13,232 nt of DNA. Origin: an uncultured Caulobacteraceae bacterium (lineage in GTDB: Bacteria; Pseudomonadota; Alphaproteobacteria; Caulobacterales; TH1-2). The stretch covers positions 1-13,232 of the forward strand of contig CALBST010000013.1 of assembly GCA_937967425.1 (NCBI GenBank), read 5' to 3'. Within the stretch, counting starts at the first letter, position 1; each line of letters begins with the position of its first letter. The notes beneath the pieces are model-generated. The model ran no database searches. It saw only the letters and a program-made list of their open reading frames with translations, and was not told where the DNA came from. Made by a program: the position numbers and the translations under genes. Positions 1 to 7,059 of the stretch are shown piece by piece.

Positions 1-828
1 GCGCCGTCCCGCCATCATGTAGTTCACGTCGACATCCCGCGAGATCGCCCAGCCGCTGCCGAGCGGTTGATAGCTGATCCCGACCGGTTCATCCCATTGC
101 AGCGTTGGCGCCCCGGCGCGGATTTCTTCGGGCGTGACGAGCTTGTCGTAATCGTGCGCGCCTTCGGGGGCCCATTTGAGGATGCGTTCGGCGCCGGTGA
201 TGGCAAGCGCGTGGGCCTTCGGCGTGCGGTTGATGGTGGAGAGGACCAGAAGGCCGCCGGGGGCGACGAGCGCGCTGGCGGCGGATAGGAAGGCGTTTAC
301 GTCGGCGACGTGTTCGATGATCTCGAGAGCCGTCACCAACTCAAACTGCGCGCCTTGTTCGACGAGCGCTTCGGCGGTGGTGTTTTGGAAATCGATGTCG
401 AGGCCCGCTTGCTCCGCATAAGCGCTCGCCGCGCCGATCGCTTCGGCGGACGCATCGATCGCGGTGAGCGTTGCGCCCATGCGGGCGAGCGGCGCTGAGA
501 CGAGGCCGCCGCCGCAGCCAAGATCGAGCGTGCGAATGCCTTCGAGTGCGCGTTTCTTGTTTGCTCCCCCGCGCGCGGGGGAGCTGTCAGCGAAGCTGAC
601 TGAGGGGGCGGCGCGCGCGGCTGCCGGACTTACCCCCTCCGTCTCGCTACGCTCGACACCTCCCCCGTAAACGGGTGAGGAGAAGTGTCGTGTCGCGACT
701 TCGCGGATGTATTGGAGGCGGACGGGGTTCAGCCGGTGCAGCGCGCCGAACGGGCCCCTTGGATTCCACCACTCAGCCGCGAGCGCGCTGAACTTGGCGA
801 TCTCGGCGGGGTCGGTCGTGGTAGCCAT
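1..828 (-). CDS. ubiG: UbiG, ubiquinone biosynthesis O-methyltransferase (C-terminus cut by window edge)
   Basis: UbiG performs the two SAM-dependent O-methylations of ubiquinone synthesis. Reading down from ATG at 828-826 the frame stays open for 276 codons to base 1. The N-terminus (residues 11-45) has the family pattern AKFSALAAEWWNP...LHRLNPVRLQYI. SAM motif I is LDLGCGGG (101-108), the acidic motif II residue is in AIDAS (Asp125), and LEIIEHV follows at 168-174. The block STINRTPKA (197-205) and the near-terminal RDVDVNYMMAGR are typical, so only a few residues should lie outside the window. Oddity: residues 50-89, rich in Ser, Gly, Ala and Pro, are encoded by a palindromic repeat (about 563-682). 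The family normally has only a short linker there, and removing about 40 residues restores the usual size of about 240. The frame is uninterrupted, so the gene is probably functional, but this is untested. Divergent from lysC; no clear Shine-Dalgarno is seen. Confidence 0.93.
   Translation of the reverse strand, partial: MATTTDPAEIAKFSALAAEWWNPRGPFGALHRLNPVRLQYIREVATRHFSSPVYGGGVERSETEGVSPAAARAAPSVSFADSSPARGGANKKRALEGIRTLDLGCGGGLVSAPLARMGATLTAIDASAEAIGAASAYAEQAGLDIDFQNTTAEALVEQGAQFELVTALEIIEHVADVNAFLSAASALVAPGGLLVLSTINRTPKAHALAITGAERILKWAPEGAHDYDKLVTPEEIRAGAPTLQWDEPVGISYQPLGSGWAISRDVDVNYMMAGRR
563..682. repeat. GC-rich palindromic repeat pair inserted in frame in ubiG
   Basis: Two copies of one unit face each other. 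Unit A (563-608, plus sense) contains a perfect 22-nt self-complementary stretch (563-584). It is followed by a hairpin GTCAGC-GAA-GCTGAC (586-600) and then TGAGGGGG. Unit B (633-682) is the same design on the opposite strand; its reverse complement reads GGGGGAGGTGTC, then a variable stem, then GACGGAGGGGG. The units are separated by 24 nt of GC-rich spacer (609-632). A smaller hairpin, CCCGT/ACGGG, lies at 664-675. Elements of this kind (GGGGGAG, TGTC, hairpin, GAGGGGG) resemble dispersed intergenic repeats I associate with alphaproteobacterial genomes. That resemblance is from memory. Exact insertion edges and any target duplication cannot be fixed from one copy. Confidence 0.8.
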
Positions 829-935
829 CAGCTAACCAAATCGGCGCGGGAACGATGCGGGTCAAGGCGTATCGCCAAAGCCTGGAAGCGTGCTAATGCC
901 GCTGGCAACGCTTCGGAAGACGACACGCTCCTCCC
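829..935. promoter_or_regulatory. Divergent ubiG-lysC intergenic region with lysC leader hairpins
   Basis: This 107-bp region must hold the promoters of both ubiG (leftward) and lysC (rightward), but no convincing -35/-10 pair stands out. It contains an inverted repeat GAAGCG (885-890) / CGCTTC (909-914), with a nested TGCC-GCT-GGCA hairpin (897-907). The right arm can instead pair in the small hairpin CTT-CGG-AAG (911-919), so the two folds exclude each other. No Shine-Dalgarno is obvious before the lysC ATG. The region is far too short for a lysine riboswitch. Confidence 0.35.
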
Positions 936-2198
936 ATGTCTCGATTGGTGATGAAGTTCGGTGGCACGTCCGTGGGCGACGTGGACCGCATCGCCCGCGT
1001 CGCGCGCATCGTCGCGGCTGAGAGAGAGCCCGGGCTGGGACTGGCTGTCGTCGTGTCCGCGATGTCTGGCGAGACTGACCGCTTGGTCGGCTTGGCGCGC
1101 GGCGCCGCCGGCGAAGGCGGCAATGGTGCGCCGATGAGCGCGGCGGACTTCAACGACGAATACGACGTTGTCGTCTCGGCTGGCGAGCAAGTGACGACGG
1201 GACTGCTGGCTTTGGCATTGCGGCGTATCGGGATCCCGGCGCGCTCATGGCAAAATTGGCAGATTCCGTTCCGCACCGACGCCGCGCATTCGAAGGCGCG
1301 GGTGGCTGACATTCCCGAAGAGCTGATCGGCAAGTCGATGGACGAAGGCGTCGTCGCCGTCGTGCCAGGCTTTCAAGGCATCACGGACGACAATCGCATC
1401 ACGACGTTGGGCCGCGGTGGCTCGGATACCTCGGCGGTCGCGTTGGCTGCGGCGCTGAAGGCCATTCGTTGTGACATCTACACGGACGTCGATGGCGTTT
1501 ACACGACCGACCCGCGCGTGGTGTCGAAGGCGCAGCGGATCGAGAAGATTTCTTACGAGGAAATGCTTGAACTCGCGTCCGCCGGCGCGAAAGTGCTGCA
1601 AACCCGCTCCGTCGAACTCGCGTTCGCCAAGCGCGTGCCGGTGCGGGTGCTGTCTAGTTTCGTTGAGCCGGGGGCGCCTAATCCCGGCACGCTCGTATGT
1701 CCTGAGGATGAGATCGTGGAAAAGCAGGTTGTTTCCGGCGTCGCCTATTCGCGCGACGAAGCCAAGGTCACGCTGCTCGGCGTCGAGGATCACCCAGGCG
1801 TCGCGGCTGAAATTTTCGGCAAGCTGGCGGACGCGAACATCAACGTCGACATGATCGTCCAAAGCGAGGCCCGGCAGCCGGAGCGGCAGAACATTCTGTT
1901 CACGTGCCCCGACCGCGACGCCTCGCGCGCGGTAGAAGCCATTGAGGCGATCAAGACCAAGATCGGCGTGGAGGAAGTCCACGTTCGCCGCGATGTCGCC
2001 AAGGTTTCGGTTATTGGCATCGGCATGCGCAGCCAGGTCGGCGTTGCGCGGGCGATGTTTGCGGCGCTGGCGCAAAAGGGCATCAATATCGAGGCAATCG
2101 CCACATCGGAGATCAAGATCTCTGTGCTGATCGACGCCGCGTACACAGAACTTGCGGTGCGCGCCCTGCACACGGCTTATGGTTTGGACGCCGCGTAA
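936..2198 (+). CDS. lysC: Aspartate kinase (monofunctional, two ACT domains)
   Basis: It phosphorylates L-aspartate with ATP, the first step to lysine, diaminopimelate, threonine and methionine. The 420-aa protein has the amino-acid kinase fold. KFGGTS lies at residues 7-12, SAGEQ at 81-85, the nucleotide/aspartate-binding GRGGSDTSA at 159-167 and DVDGVYTTDPR at 184-194. Two ACT domains follow at roughly 277-340 and 356-418, matching feedback-inhibited aspartokinases of about 400-420 aa. The start at 936 gives MSRLVMKFGG, the usual N-terminus; ATG at 951 would begin exactly at MKFGG, and neither has a strong ribosome site. No homoserine dehydrogenase domain is present. The stop lies 29 nt before ptsP on the same strand, so co-transcription is likely. 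Lysine or threonine inhibition is expected from the ACT domains, but the effector cannot be read from sequence. Confidence 0.96.
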   Translation: MSRLVMKFGGTSVGDVDRIARVARIVAAEREPGLGLAVVVSAMSGETDRLVGLARGAAGEGGNGAPMSAADFNDEYDVVVSAGEQVTTGLLALALRRIGIPARSWQNWQIPFRTDAAHSKARVADIPEELIGKSMDEGVVAVVPGFQGITDDNRITTLGRGGSDTSAVALAAALKAIRCDIYTDVDGVYTTDPRVVSKAQRIEKISYEEMLELASAGAKVLQTRSVELAFAKRVPVRVLSSFVEPGAPNPGTLVCPEDEIVEKQVVSGVAYSRDEAKVTLLGVEDHPGVAAEIFGKLADANINVDMIVQSEARQPERQNILFTCPDRDASRAVEAIEAIKTKIGVEEVHVRRDVAKVSVIGIGMRSQVGVARAMFAALAQKGINIEAIATSEIKISVLIDAAYTELAVRALHTAYGLDAA

Positions 2199-2227
2199 GC
2201 GGCGATGCTGGAGGACGCTAACCCGCG

Positions 2228-4489
2228 ATGGTTGGACCCGCGAGCATTGGCGGATCCCGGATACTCCTGCGCAAGCTGCGGGAGATCATGGAGACAGGCG
2301 CGGAGCCGCAGGAGCGGCTGAACCGGCTCGTGACCATGGTGGCTTCGACCATGGTCGCGGACGTGTGCTCCATCTATCTGACGCGCGGCGGCTATAACGA
2401 ACTCTTCGCGACGCAGGGTCTCTCGCCGGACGCCGTGCACAAGACGCGGCTGAAGCCGGGTGAAGGTCTCGTTGGTCTCGTTGCCGAGACGGCCCAGCCG
2501 CTGAACCTTGCCGACGCGCAGCATCACGAGCGGTTCGCGTACAAGCCTGAAACCGGTGAAGAGCCGTTCAACGCTTTCCTCGCTGTGCCGATTGTTCGCT
2601 CCGAGCGCACGTTTGGCGTGCTTGTCGTGCAGAACCAAGTTTCGCGGCTCTACGGCGAGGACGAAGTCGAAGCGCTGCAGACGATCGCCATGGTGCTCGC
2701 CGAGATGGTCGCGTCCGGCGCGTTCGGCGATCTGACCGGGCTCGCCGAAGTCGAAGCGGTGCCGAGCCGGCCAGAATTGCTGGTAGGCCGCTCGTTCTCG
2801 GATGGCATCTGCATTGGCACCGCCGTGTTGCATGAACCGCATGCGCCGCTTGGGCGCGTGATCGCTGATGACCCGATCAAGGAAGAAGACCGGCTGAACG
2901 CGGCGCTCAGCCAAGTGCGCCGCGCGTTGGAGGACATGCTGGAGGGCGATCCCGGGCGCATCTCCGGCGTTTCGCGTGAGGTGCTTGAGACTTTTCTAAT
3001 GCTCGCCAACGACCCGAGCTGGGAGCTGAAACTGCGTCAGGGCGTGCGCGCGGGTCTTTCGGCGGATGCGGCGGTCGAGCGGGTGCGCGGGGAGCACCGC
3101 GCCAAGTTCAACGCCACGCGTGACCAGTATTTGCGCGAGCGGCTGCATGATCTCGAAGATCTCGACAACCGGTTGCTCCGCGCTCTGGCCGGCGTGGAAG
3201 CAGGCTCAGCACAATCGTTACCCGAGGACGCCATCCTTATCGCCCGCGAACTCGGGCCGGCGGAGCTGTTGGATTACGGCGCGCGGCTAAAGGGCGTGGC
3301 GCTGGAAGAGGGCGCCAACACCGCGCATGCGGCGATCGTGGCGCGCGCGCTCGGCATTCCGATGGTTGGCTTGTTGCCGGGTTTGCTGTCGCGCGTCGAA
3401 GCGGGTGATCGCATCGTGCTTGATGGCGAGCGCGGGGAAGCGCGGCTTCGGCCGGAGCAGGCTTTCGTTCACACTTACAAGCAACGTATCAACTTACGCT
3501 CGGCTCGCGCGGAGGAATTCGCGCGGCTGAAGAACATTCCGCCGGTCACACAGGATGGCGAACGGGTGACGCTGCTGCTGAACGCAGGCCTCGCGCTCGA
3601 CGTGCATCACCTCGATGAAGCCGGCGCCGAGGGCATCGGCCTTTTCCGCACCGAGTTTCAGTTCATGGTCTCCGAGCAGCTGCCGCGGCTGGAGAGCCAG
3701 ACGATGCTGTACCGGGATGTGCTGGACGCGGCGGGCCTGCGGCCTGTTACCTTCCGTACGCTCGATCTCGGCGGCGATAAGGTGCTGCCGTACGTCTCGG
3801 CCGAGCGCGAAGAGAACCCTGCGCTTGGCTGGCGGGCGGTCCGGATCGGGTTGGATCGCCCGGCGCTGCTGCGCTACCAGCTACGCGCACTGATCAGCGC
3901 CGCCGCTAACCGCCGCCTGCGGGTGATGTTTCCGCTGGTCACAACCGTAAGTGAGTTTGATGCGGCGCGATCACTGGTGGACCGGGAGTTGGAATGGTGC
4001 CGCAAGAACGGGCGGACGCCGCCGTCTCTGGTCGAGGTGGGTGTCATGGTGGAGGCGCCGGCTTTGGCCTTCTCGATCCCCGACCTCAAAGGCCGCGCCG
4101 ACTTCATCTCCATCGGCACCAACGACCTGATGCAGTACTTCTTCGCCGCCGATCGTGGCAATGCGCGGGTCTCCGACCGCTACGACATTCTGAGTGCGCC
4201 GGCGCTGCGTCTGCTTAAGCGCATTCGCGACGATGCGGATGCCGCGGGGCTGCAGGTCTCCATTTGTGGCGAGGCGGCGGGGCGCCCGCTCGAGGCGATG
4301 GCGTTCACCGCGCTGGGTTTCCGCAGGCTCTCCATGCCAGCCTCGGGCATCGGCCCTGTGAAGCGGCTGATCCTCTCCATGGAAGTGCATGCGGTGGAGC
4401 GGGCGCTGTCGCGGTTGATGAGCCGCAACCGGCCTTCGATCCGTGACCAACTCACAGAATTTGCGGTGGCCGAGGGCTACGCGCTGTAA
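2228..4489 (+). CDS. ptsP: PtsP, GAF-domain PEP-protein phosphotransferase (enzyme I-Ntr)
   Basis: First kinase of the nitrogen phosphotransferase relay: it takes phosphate from PEP onto a histidine and passes it to NPr. The 753-aa length is normal. An N-terminal GAF domain (about 25-165) precedes the enzyme I N-terminal and swivel domains. The phosphorylated residue is His367 in GANTAHAAIVAR. The PEP-binding barrel shows GIGLFRTEFQFM (469-480), RTLDLGGDKVLPY (510-522), GVMVEAPAL (605-613) and FISIGTNDLMQYF (626-638). The catalytic Cys680 is in SICGEAAGRP. The GAF domain separates it from sugar-PTS enzyme I; in related alphaproteobacteria it senses glutamine and the relay feeds nitrogen status to (p)ppGpp control (family knowledge). 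The start at 2228 is supported by GGAGG at 2210-2214, although 13 nt is a long spacing. NPr and EIIA-Ntr genes are not in this window. Confidence 0.96.
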   Translation: MVGPASIGGSRILLRKLREIMETGAEPQERLNRLVTMVASTMVADVCSIYLTRGGYNELFATQGLSPDAVHKTRLKPGEGLVGLVAETAQPLNLADAQHHERFAYKPETGEEPFNAFLAVPIVRSERTFGVLVVQNQVSRLYGEDEVEALQTIAMVLAEMVASGAFGDLTGLAEVEAVPSRPELLVGRSFSDGICIGTAVLHEPHAPLGRVIADDPIKEEDRLNAALSQVRRALEDMLEGDPGRISGVSREVLETFLMLANDPSWELKLRQGVRAGLSADAAVERVRGEHRAKFNATRDQYLRERLHDLEDLDNRLLRALAGVEAGSAQSLPEDAILIARELGPAELLDYGARLKGVALEEGANTAHAAIVARALGIPMVGLLPGLLSRVEAGDRIVLDGERGEARLRPEQAFVHTYKQRINLRSARAEEFARLKNIPPVTQDGERVTLLLNAGLALDVHHLDEAGAEGIGLFRTEFQFMVSEQLPRLESQTMLYRDVLDAAGLRPVTFRTLDLGGDKVLPYVSAEREENPALGWRAVRIGLDRPALLRYQLRALISAAANRRLRVMFPLVTTVSEFDAARSLVDRELEWCRKNGRTPPSLVEVGVMVEAPALAFSIPDLKGRADFISIGTNDLMQYFFAADRGNARVSDRYDILSAPALRLLKRIRDDADAAGLQVSICGEAAGRPLEAMAFTALGFRRLSMPASGIGPVKRLILSMEVHAVERALSRLMSRNRPSIRDQLTEFAVAEGYAL

Positions 4490-4598
4490 CGCGTGTAGGG
4501 CGTGCGTTGAGCTATGCTTGATTCGTGATTAGTCTTTTTTAGTGGCTCAAAATTTGCCTTTGTAAACGTATGGTCTCCTAGGAGTGACCGCACACGCG
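4490..4598 (+). promoter_or_regulatory. AT-richer gap before rodZ-like gene, possible promoter
   Basis: About 110 bp between ptsP and the rodZ-like gene are clearly more AT-rich than the surroundings. A T6 run at 4535-4540 has no GC-rich stem before it, so it is not a classical terminator. A weak pair TTGAGC (4507-4512) and TAGTCT (4530-4535) with 17 nt spacing is possible but poor. AGGAG at 4580-4584 is the likely ribosome site for ATG 4599. The break in gene spacing suggests a separate promoter for rodZ-ispG. Confidence 0.3.
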
Positions 4599-5438
4599 AT
4601 GCTGCAACCCGTACCCACCGATCCGCAGCCGGCAGGCGATCAAGTCGATGCGCGTGCGCAACGTCAGGCGCCGAAGCCGCCGCCGCCGGCGCTCGATCAG
4701 GCGTGGCGGGCTGGCCGCAAGCTCTCTGAAGCGCGCCGTCAACGCGGTTGGACGCTGGATGAGGTCGCCGACCGTATCCGGGTGCGTAAGGAATTCCTCG
4801 AAGCGCTCGAGGAGATGAACGTCAAGCTGTTGCCGGGTAAGGCATACGCGCTGGCATTCCTTCGCTCCTACGCCCGCGAGCTTGGCATCGAAGAAAAGGC
4901 CATCGTCGATCAGTTCCAGGATGAATGCGCTCTCACGCGGGACGACGCGCCCAAACCGGCCATCCGGACGCCCAGCTCCAGGCCCAAACAACGGCCGCCA
5001 TGGGCGGCGGCTGCGGTGCTGGTGCTGATCGCGGCAGGCTTTGTCGGTTGGCGCGCGGTGGAGTCGCAGCTGCGCGCAGAGAGCGAGCAGCAGGTTGCGG
5101 TGACTGCGGATCCAGGCAGTGTCGGCGCGACGCCGGCTTCCACCGCTCCGGCGCCGCAGCGTGTGGTTGAAATCCGGGCCTTGTCCGACGCTTGGCTCGA
5201 AGCCCGGGGGCCGGACGGCACGGTGTTCCTGTCGCGGAACCTGCGGGCTGGCGATGTTTACCGCCCGGACCCGAGCCCTGGCTGGACGCTCCATGCCCGA
5301 GATGGCGGTGCGTTTGAGCTTTATGTGAACGGGGCGACGGCGGGTCTCTTGGGGACGGCCGGGATGCCGGTGTTGGGCCGCTCGATCGATGAGATCCAGC
5401 CGCTGACCCAGGCGCAGGCGGGCAACTCCCGCAGCTAA
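4599..5438 (+). CDS. rodZ: RodZ-like membrane protein (HTH_25, TM helix, DUF4115)
   Basis: Predicted inner-membrane protein with a cytoplasmic helix-turn-helix domain; RodZ links MreB filaments to the cell-wall elongation machinery. The order, numbered from ATG 4599 (279 aa), is: a disordered Pro/Ala/Gln-rich N-terminus (1-35); the HTH_25-type domain with [19 protein letters not shown], then [11 protein letters not shown] and [16 protein letters not shown] (about 39-97); a basic linker; one transmembrane helix [16 protein letters not shown] (about 136-151); then a periplasmic beta-rich DUF4115-type domain (about 187-260). An in-frame GTG at 4584 would add five residues, but AGGAG (4580-4584) overlaps it and can only serve ATG 4599. 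An in-frame TAG at 4578 blocks any earlier start. It lies directly before ispG, as rodZ does in E. coli, which supports the name. A RodZ-domain regulator with another role cannot be excluded. Confidence 0.82.
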   Translation: MLQPVPTDPQPAGDQVDARAQRQAPKPPPPALDQAWRAGRKLSEARRQRGWTLDEVADRIRVRKEFLEALEEMNVKLLPGKAYALAFLRSYARELGIEEKAIVDQFQDECALTRDDAPKPAIRTPSSRPKQRPPWAAAAVLVLIAAGFVGWRAVESQLRAESEQQVAVTADPGSVGATPASTAPAPQRVVEIRALSDAWLEARGPDGTVFLSRNLRAGDVYRPDPSPGWTLHARDGGAFELYVNGATAGLLGTAGMPVLGRSIDEIQPLTQAQAGNSRS

Positions 5439-5491
5439 GCCGCAGTTCTTGGGGCTGTTGGAGGGCGCCCAGGCGCGCTATCTCCGGTCTG

Positions 5492-5497
5492 AAAGGA
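5492..5497 (+). promoter_or_regulatory. Ribosome binding site deciding the ispG start
   Basis: AAAGGA lies 11 nt before ATG 5509. It supports that start over a TTG at 5449, which would add 20 residues that do not fit the family's N-terminus. Confidence 0.55.
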
Positions 5498-5508
5498 CGT
5501 TTGCTCTC

Positions 5509-6636
5509 ATGGACGGCGCTCACGGCGACCTTCACCACCTCCGGCCCTGGCGCCGGATCGAGCGCCGCCGCTCGCGCAAGATCCGCGTGGGAACGGTTGA
5601 GGTGGGCGGCGACGCGCCGATCGCGGTCCAGTCGATGACGAACACCGTCACCGCCGACGCCAATGCGACCATCAATCAGATCAGGCAACTCGAGGAGGCA
5701 GGCGCGGATATCGTACGCGTATCGTGCCCGGACGAGGCCTCGACCGCGGCGTTCAGCCAGATCGCGCGAGCGGCTAAAGTCCCCCTGGTTGCCGATATTC
5801 ACTTCCACTACAAACGCGCGCTTGAAGCCGCCGTGGCTGGCGCGGCGTGCCTGCGCATCAATCCCGGCAACATCGGCAACGCGCAGCGGGTGAAGGAAGT
5901 CGTCCAGGCCGCGAAGGATTACGGCTGTTCGATCCGCATCGGCGTGAATGCGGGATCGCTTGAGAGCCATCTGCTGGAGAAGTACGGCGAGCCATGCCCC
6001 GAAGCGATGGTCGAGAGCGCACTTTATCACGCCGCGCTGCTCGAGGAGCATGATTTCCGCGAGTACAAGATCAGCGTCAAAGCGTCGGACGTGTTTCTGA
6101 CGGCGGCGGCGTATCACGCGCTTGCCGAAGCCACCGATGCGCCGTTGCATCTTGGGGTCACGGAAGCTGGCGCGTTGCGTGCGGGAACGGTGAAATCGTC
6201 GATCGCGATGGGCTCGCTTCTGTGGGCCGGCATCGGCGACACGATCCGCGTGTCGCTCGCCGCTGATCCCGTCGAGGAGATCAAAGTCGGCAACGACCTG
6301 CTGAAGTCCCTCGGCCTACGCCAGCGCGGCGTGACCATCATCGCGTGCCCATCATGCGCTCGGCAGGGGTTCAACGTCATTGCTACGGTCGATGAACTGG
6401 AAAAGCGGCTCGCGCACATTTCAGAGCCGATCACGCTCTCAATCATCGGCTGCGTCGTGAACGGGCCAGGTGAAGCGCTGATGACCGATCTGGGCTTTAC
6501 CGGCGGCGGCAAGGGCGCGGGGATGATGTATGTCTCCGGAAGGCCCGACCATAAGGTCGACAATGCAACGATGATCGATCATATCGTTGGGCTGGTTGAG
6601 GAACGCGCTCGCACGATGCGCGAAGCGAAGGGCTGA
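5509..6636 (+). CDS. ispG: IspG, flavodoxin/ferredoxin-dependent HMB-PP synthase (GcpE)
   Basis: Penultimate enzyme of the non-mevalonate (MEP) isoprenoid pathway. It reductively opens methylerythritol cyclodiphosphate to HMB-PP, using a 4Fe-4S cluster. The 375-aa single-domain bacterial form has an N-terminal TIM barrel ([15 protein letters not shown] near 31-46, [11 protein letters not shown] at 91-101, RINPGNIG at 116-123). A C-terminal cluster domain follows. The expected ligands are all present: Cys280 and Cys283 in CPSCARQ, Cys315 in [10 protein letters not shown], and Glu322 in the same motif. The start at ATG 5509 is preferred because of the upstream AAAGGA and the family length. The gene lies 70 nt after the rodZ-like gene and 3 nt before the next gene, so it is probably in one transcript. 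Its cluster would be supplied by a SUF system such as the one encoded at the right end of the window (inference). Confidence 0.96.
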   Translation: MDGAHGDLHHLRPWRRIERRRSRKIRVGTVEVGGDAPIAVQSMTNTVTADANATINQIRQLEEAGADIVRVSCPDEASTAAFSQIARAAKVPLVADIHFHYKRALEAAVAGAACLRINPGNIGNAQRVKEVVQAAKDYGCSIRIGVNAGSLESHLLEKYGEPCPEAMVESALYHAALLEEHDFREYKISVKASDVFLTAAAYHALAEATDAPLHLGVTEAGALRAGTVKSSIAMGSLLWAGIGDTIRVSLAADPVEEIKVGNDLLKSLGLRQRGVTIIACPSCARQGFNVIATVDELEKRLAHISEPITLSIIGCVVNGPGEALMTDLGFTGGGKGAGMMYVSGRPDHKVDNATMIDHIVGLVEERARTMREAKG

Positions 6637-6639
6637 GCG

Positions 6640-7056
6640 ATGCTGCAGCGCCACCTGCAGGACACATATCAGTACCTGTTCGATACCGCGCACACGGCTC
6701 TCAAACAGGGCGGTTCGTTTGCACCGTTCGGCGCCGGCATCCGCAAGACAGGCGAGCAGATTCATACCAACGTTGATCTGCCGATCGATCGCTCCGCCCC
6801 GCAAGATCACATTTCCGGCCTGATCGCGGGTTTTCGGCTCGACGAAAAAGAAAATGGCTTGATCGCCGCTGGGCTCGTGTTCGATGGCCGCTCCGGCGCC
6901 GACAACGCAGCGGCGCTGTGCTTCCATCTCGAAGTGGCGAACGGCCAGGCTGTGGAAGTGATCGTGCCATATGCTCGCCGGGCGCCCGATGAGATCGCGT
7001 TTGACGATCCGCAACTCTCGGAAGTGCAGCCCGAGATTTTCGCCGAACTCAGTTAG
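6640..7056 (+). CDS. Conserved-looking small protein of unknown function
   Basis: A 138-aa soluble protein with no signal peptide or membrane segment. The start is well supported: ATG 6640 follows the ispG stop by 3 nt, with GAAGGG at 6627-6632 (7 nt spacing). The layout is an N-terminal helix (LQDTYQYLFDTAHTAL), then GGSFAPFGAGIRKTGEQ (about 24-40), a helix (ISGLIAGFRLDE), the strand-like LIAAGLVFDGR, and a beta hairpin with CFHLEVANGQAVEVIVPY. The run of a PFGA-type motif, a variable middle, an AAGLVxD strand and a VEVxVPY-RR strand reminds me of widespread uncharacterised proteins that carry FYPFGA near the start. That resemblance is from memory and gives no function. Its place between ispG and prfA (prfA starts 3 nt later) suggests co-expression with housekeeping genes. 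The frame and codon use match its neighbours. Confidence 0.85.
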   Translation: MLQRHLQDTYQYLFDTAHTALKQGGSFAPFGAGIRKTGEQIHTNVDLPIDRSAPQDHISGLIAGFRLDEKENGLIAAGLVFDGRSGADNAAALCFHLEVANGQAVEVIVPYARRAPDEIAFDDPQLSEVQPEIFAELS

Positions 7057-7059
7057 CCC

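Noticed and set aside
464..670. 68-codon plus-strand frame across the ubiG repeat
   Set aside because: It reads through the repeat and antisense ubiG, with no motif and no ribosome site. The GC-rich element is open in several frames.
829..935. Lysine riboswitch before lysC
   Set aside because: The interval is shorter than the about 175-nt riboswitch and shows none of its conserved junction sequence.
1245..2171. 308-codon minus-strand frame opposite lysC
   Set aside because: Shadow of lysC, with no motif and no ribosome site.
4501..4545. Rho-independent terminator at the T6 run after ptsP
   Set aside because: No GC-rich stem precedes the T run.
5449..5508. TTG-initiated N-terminal extension of IspG
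   Set aside because: It adds 20 residues not found in the family. ATG 5509 has an upstream AAAGGA and gives the normal length.
4933..6150. 405-codon open frame on the minus strand across the rodZ-like gene and ispG
   Set aside because: It is antisense to two well-recognised genes. It has Arg/Pro/His-rich composition and no recognisable motif. Long antisense frames are expected in GC-rich DNA.
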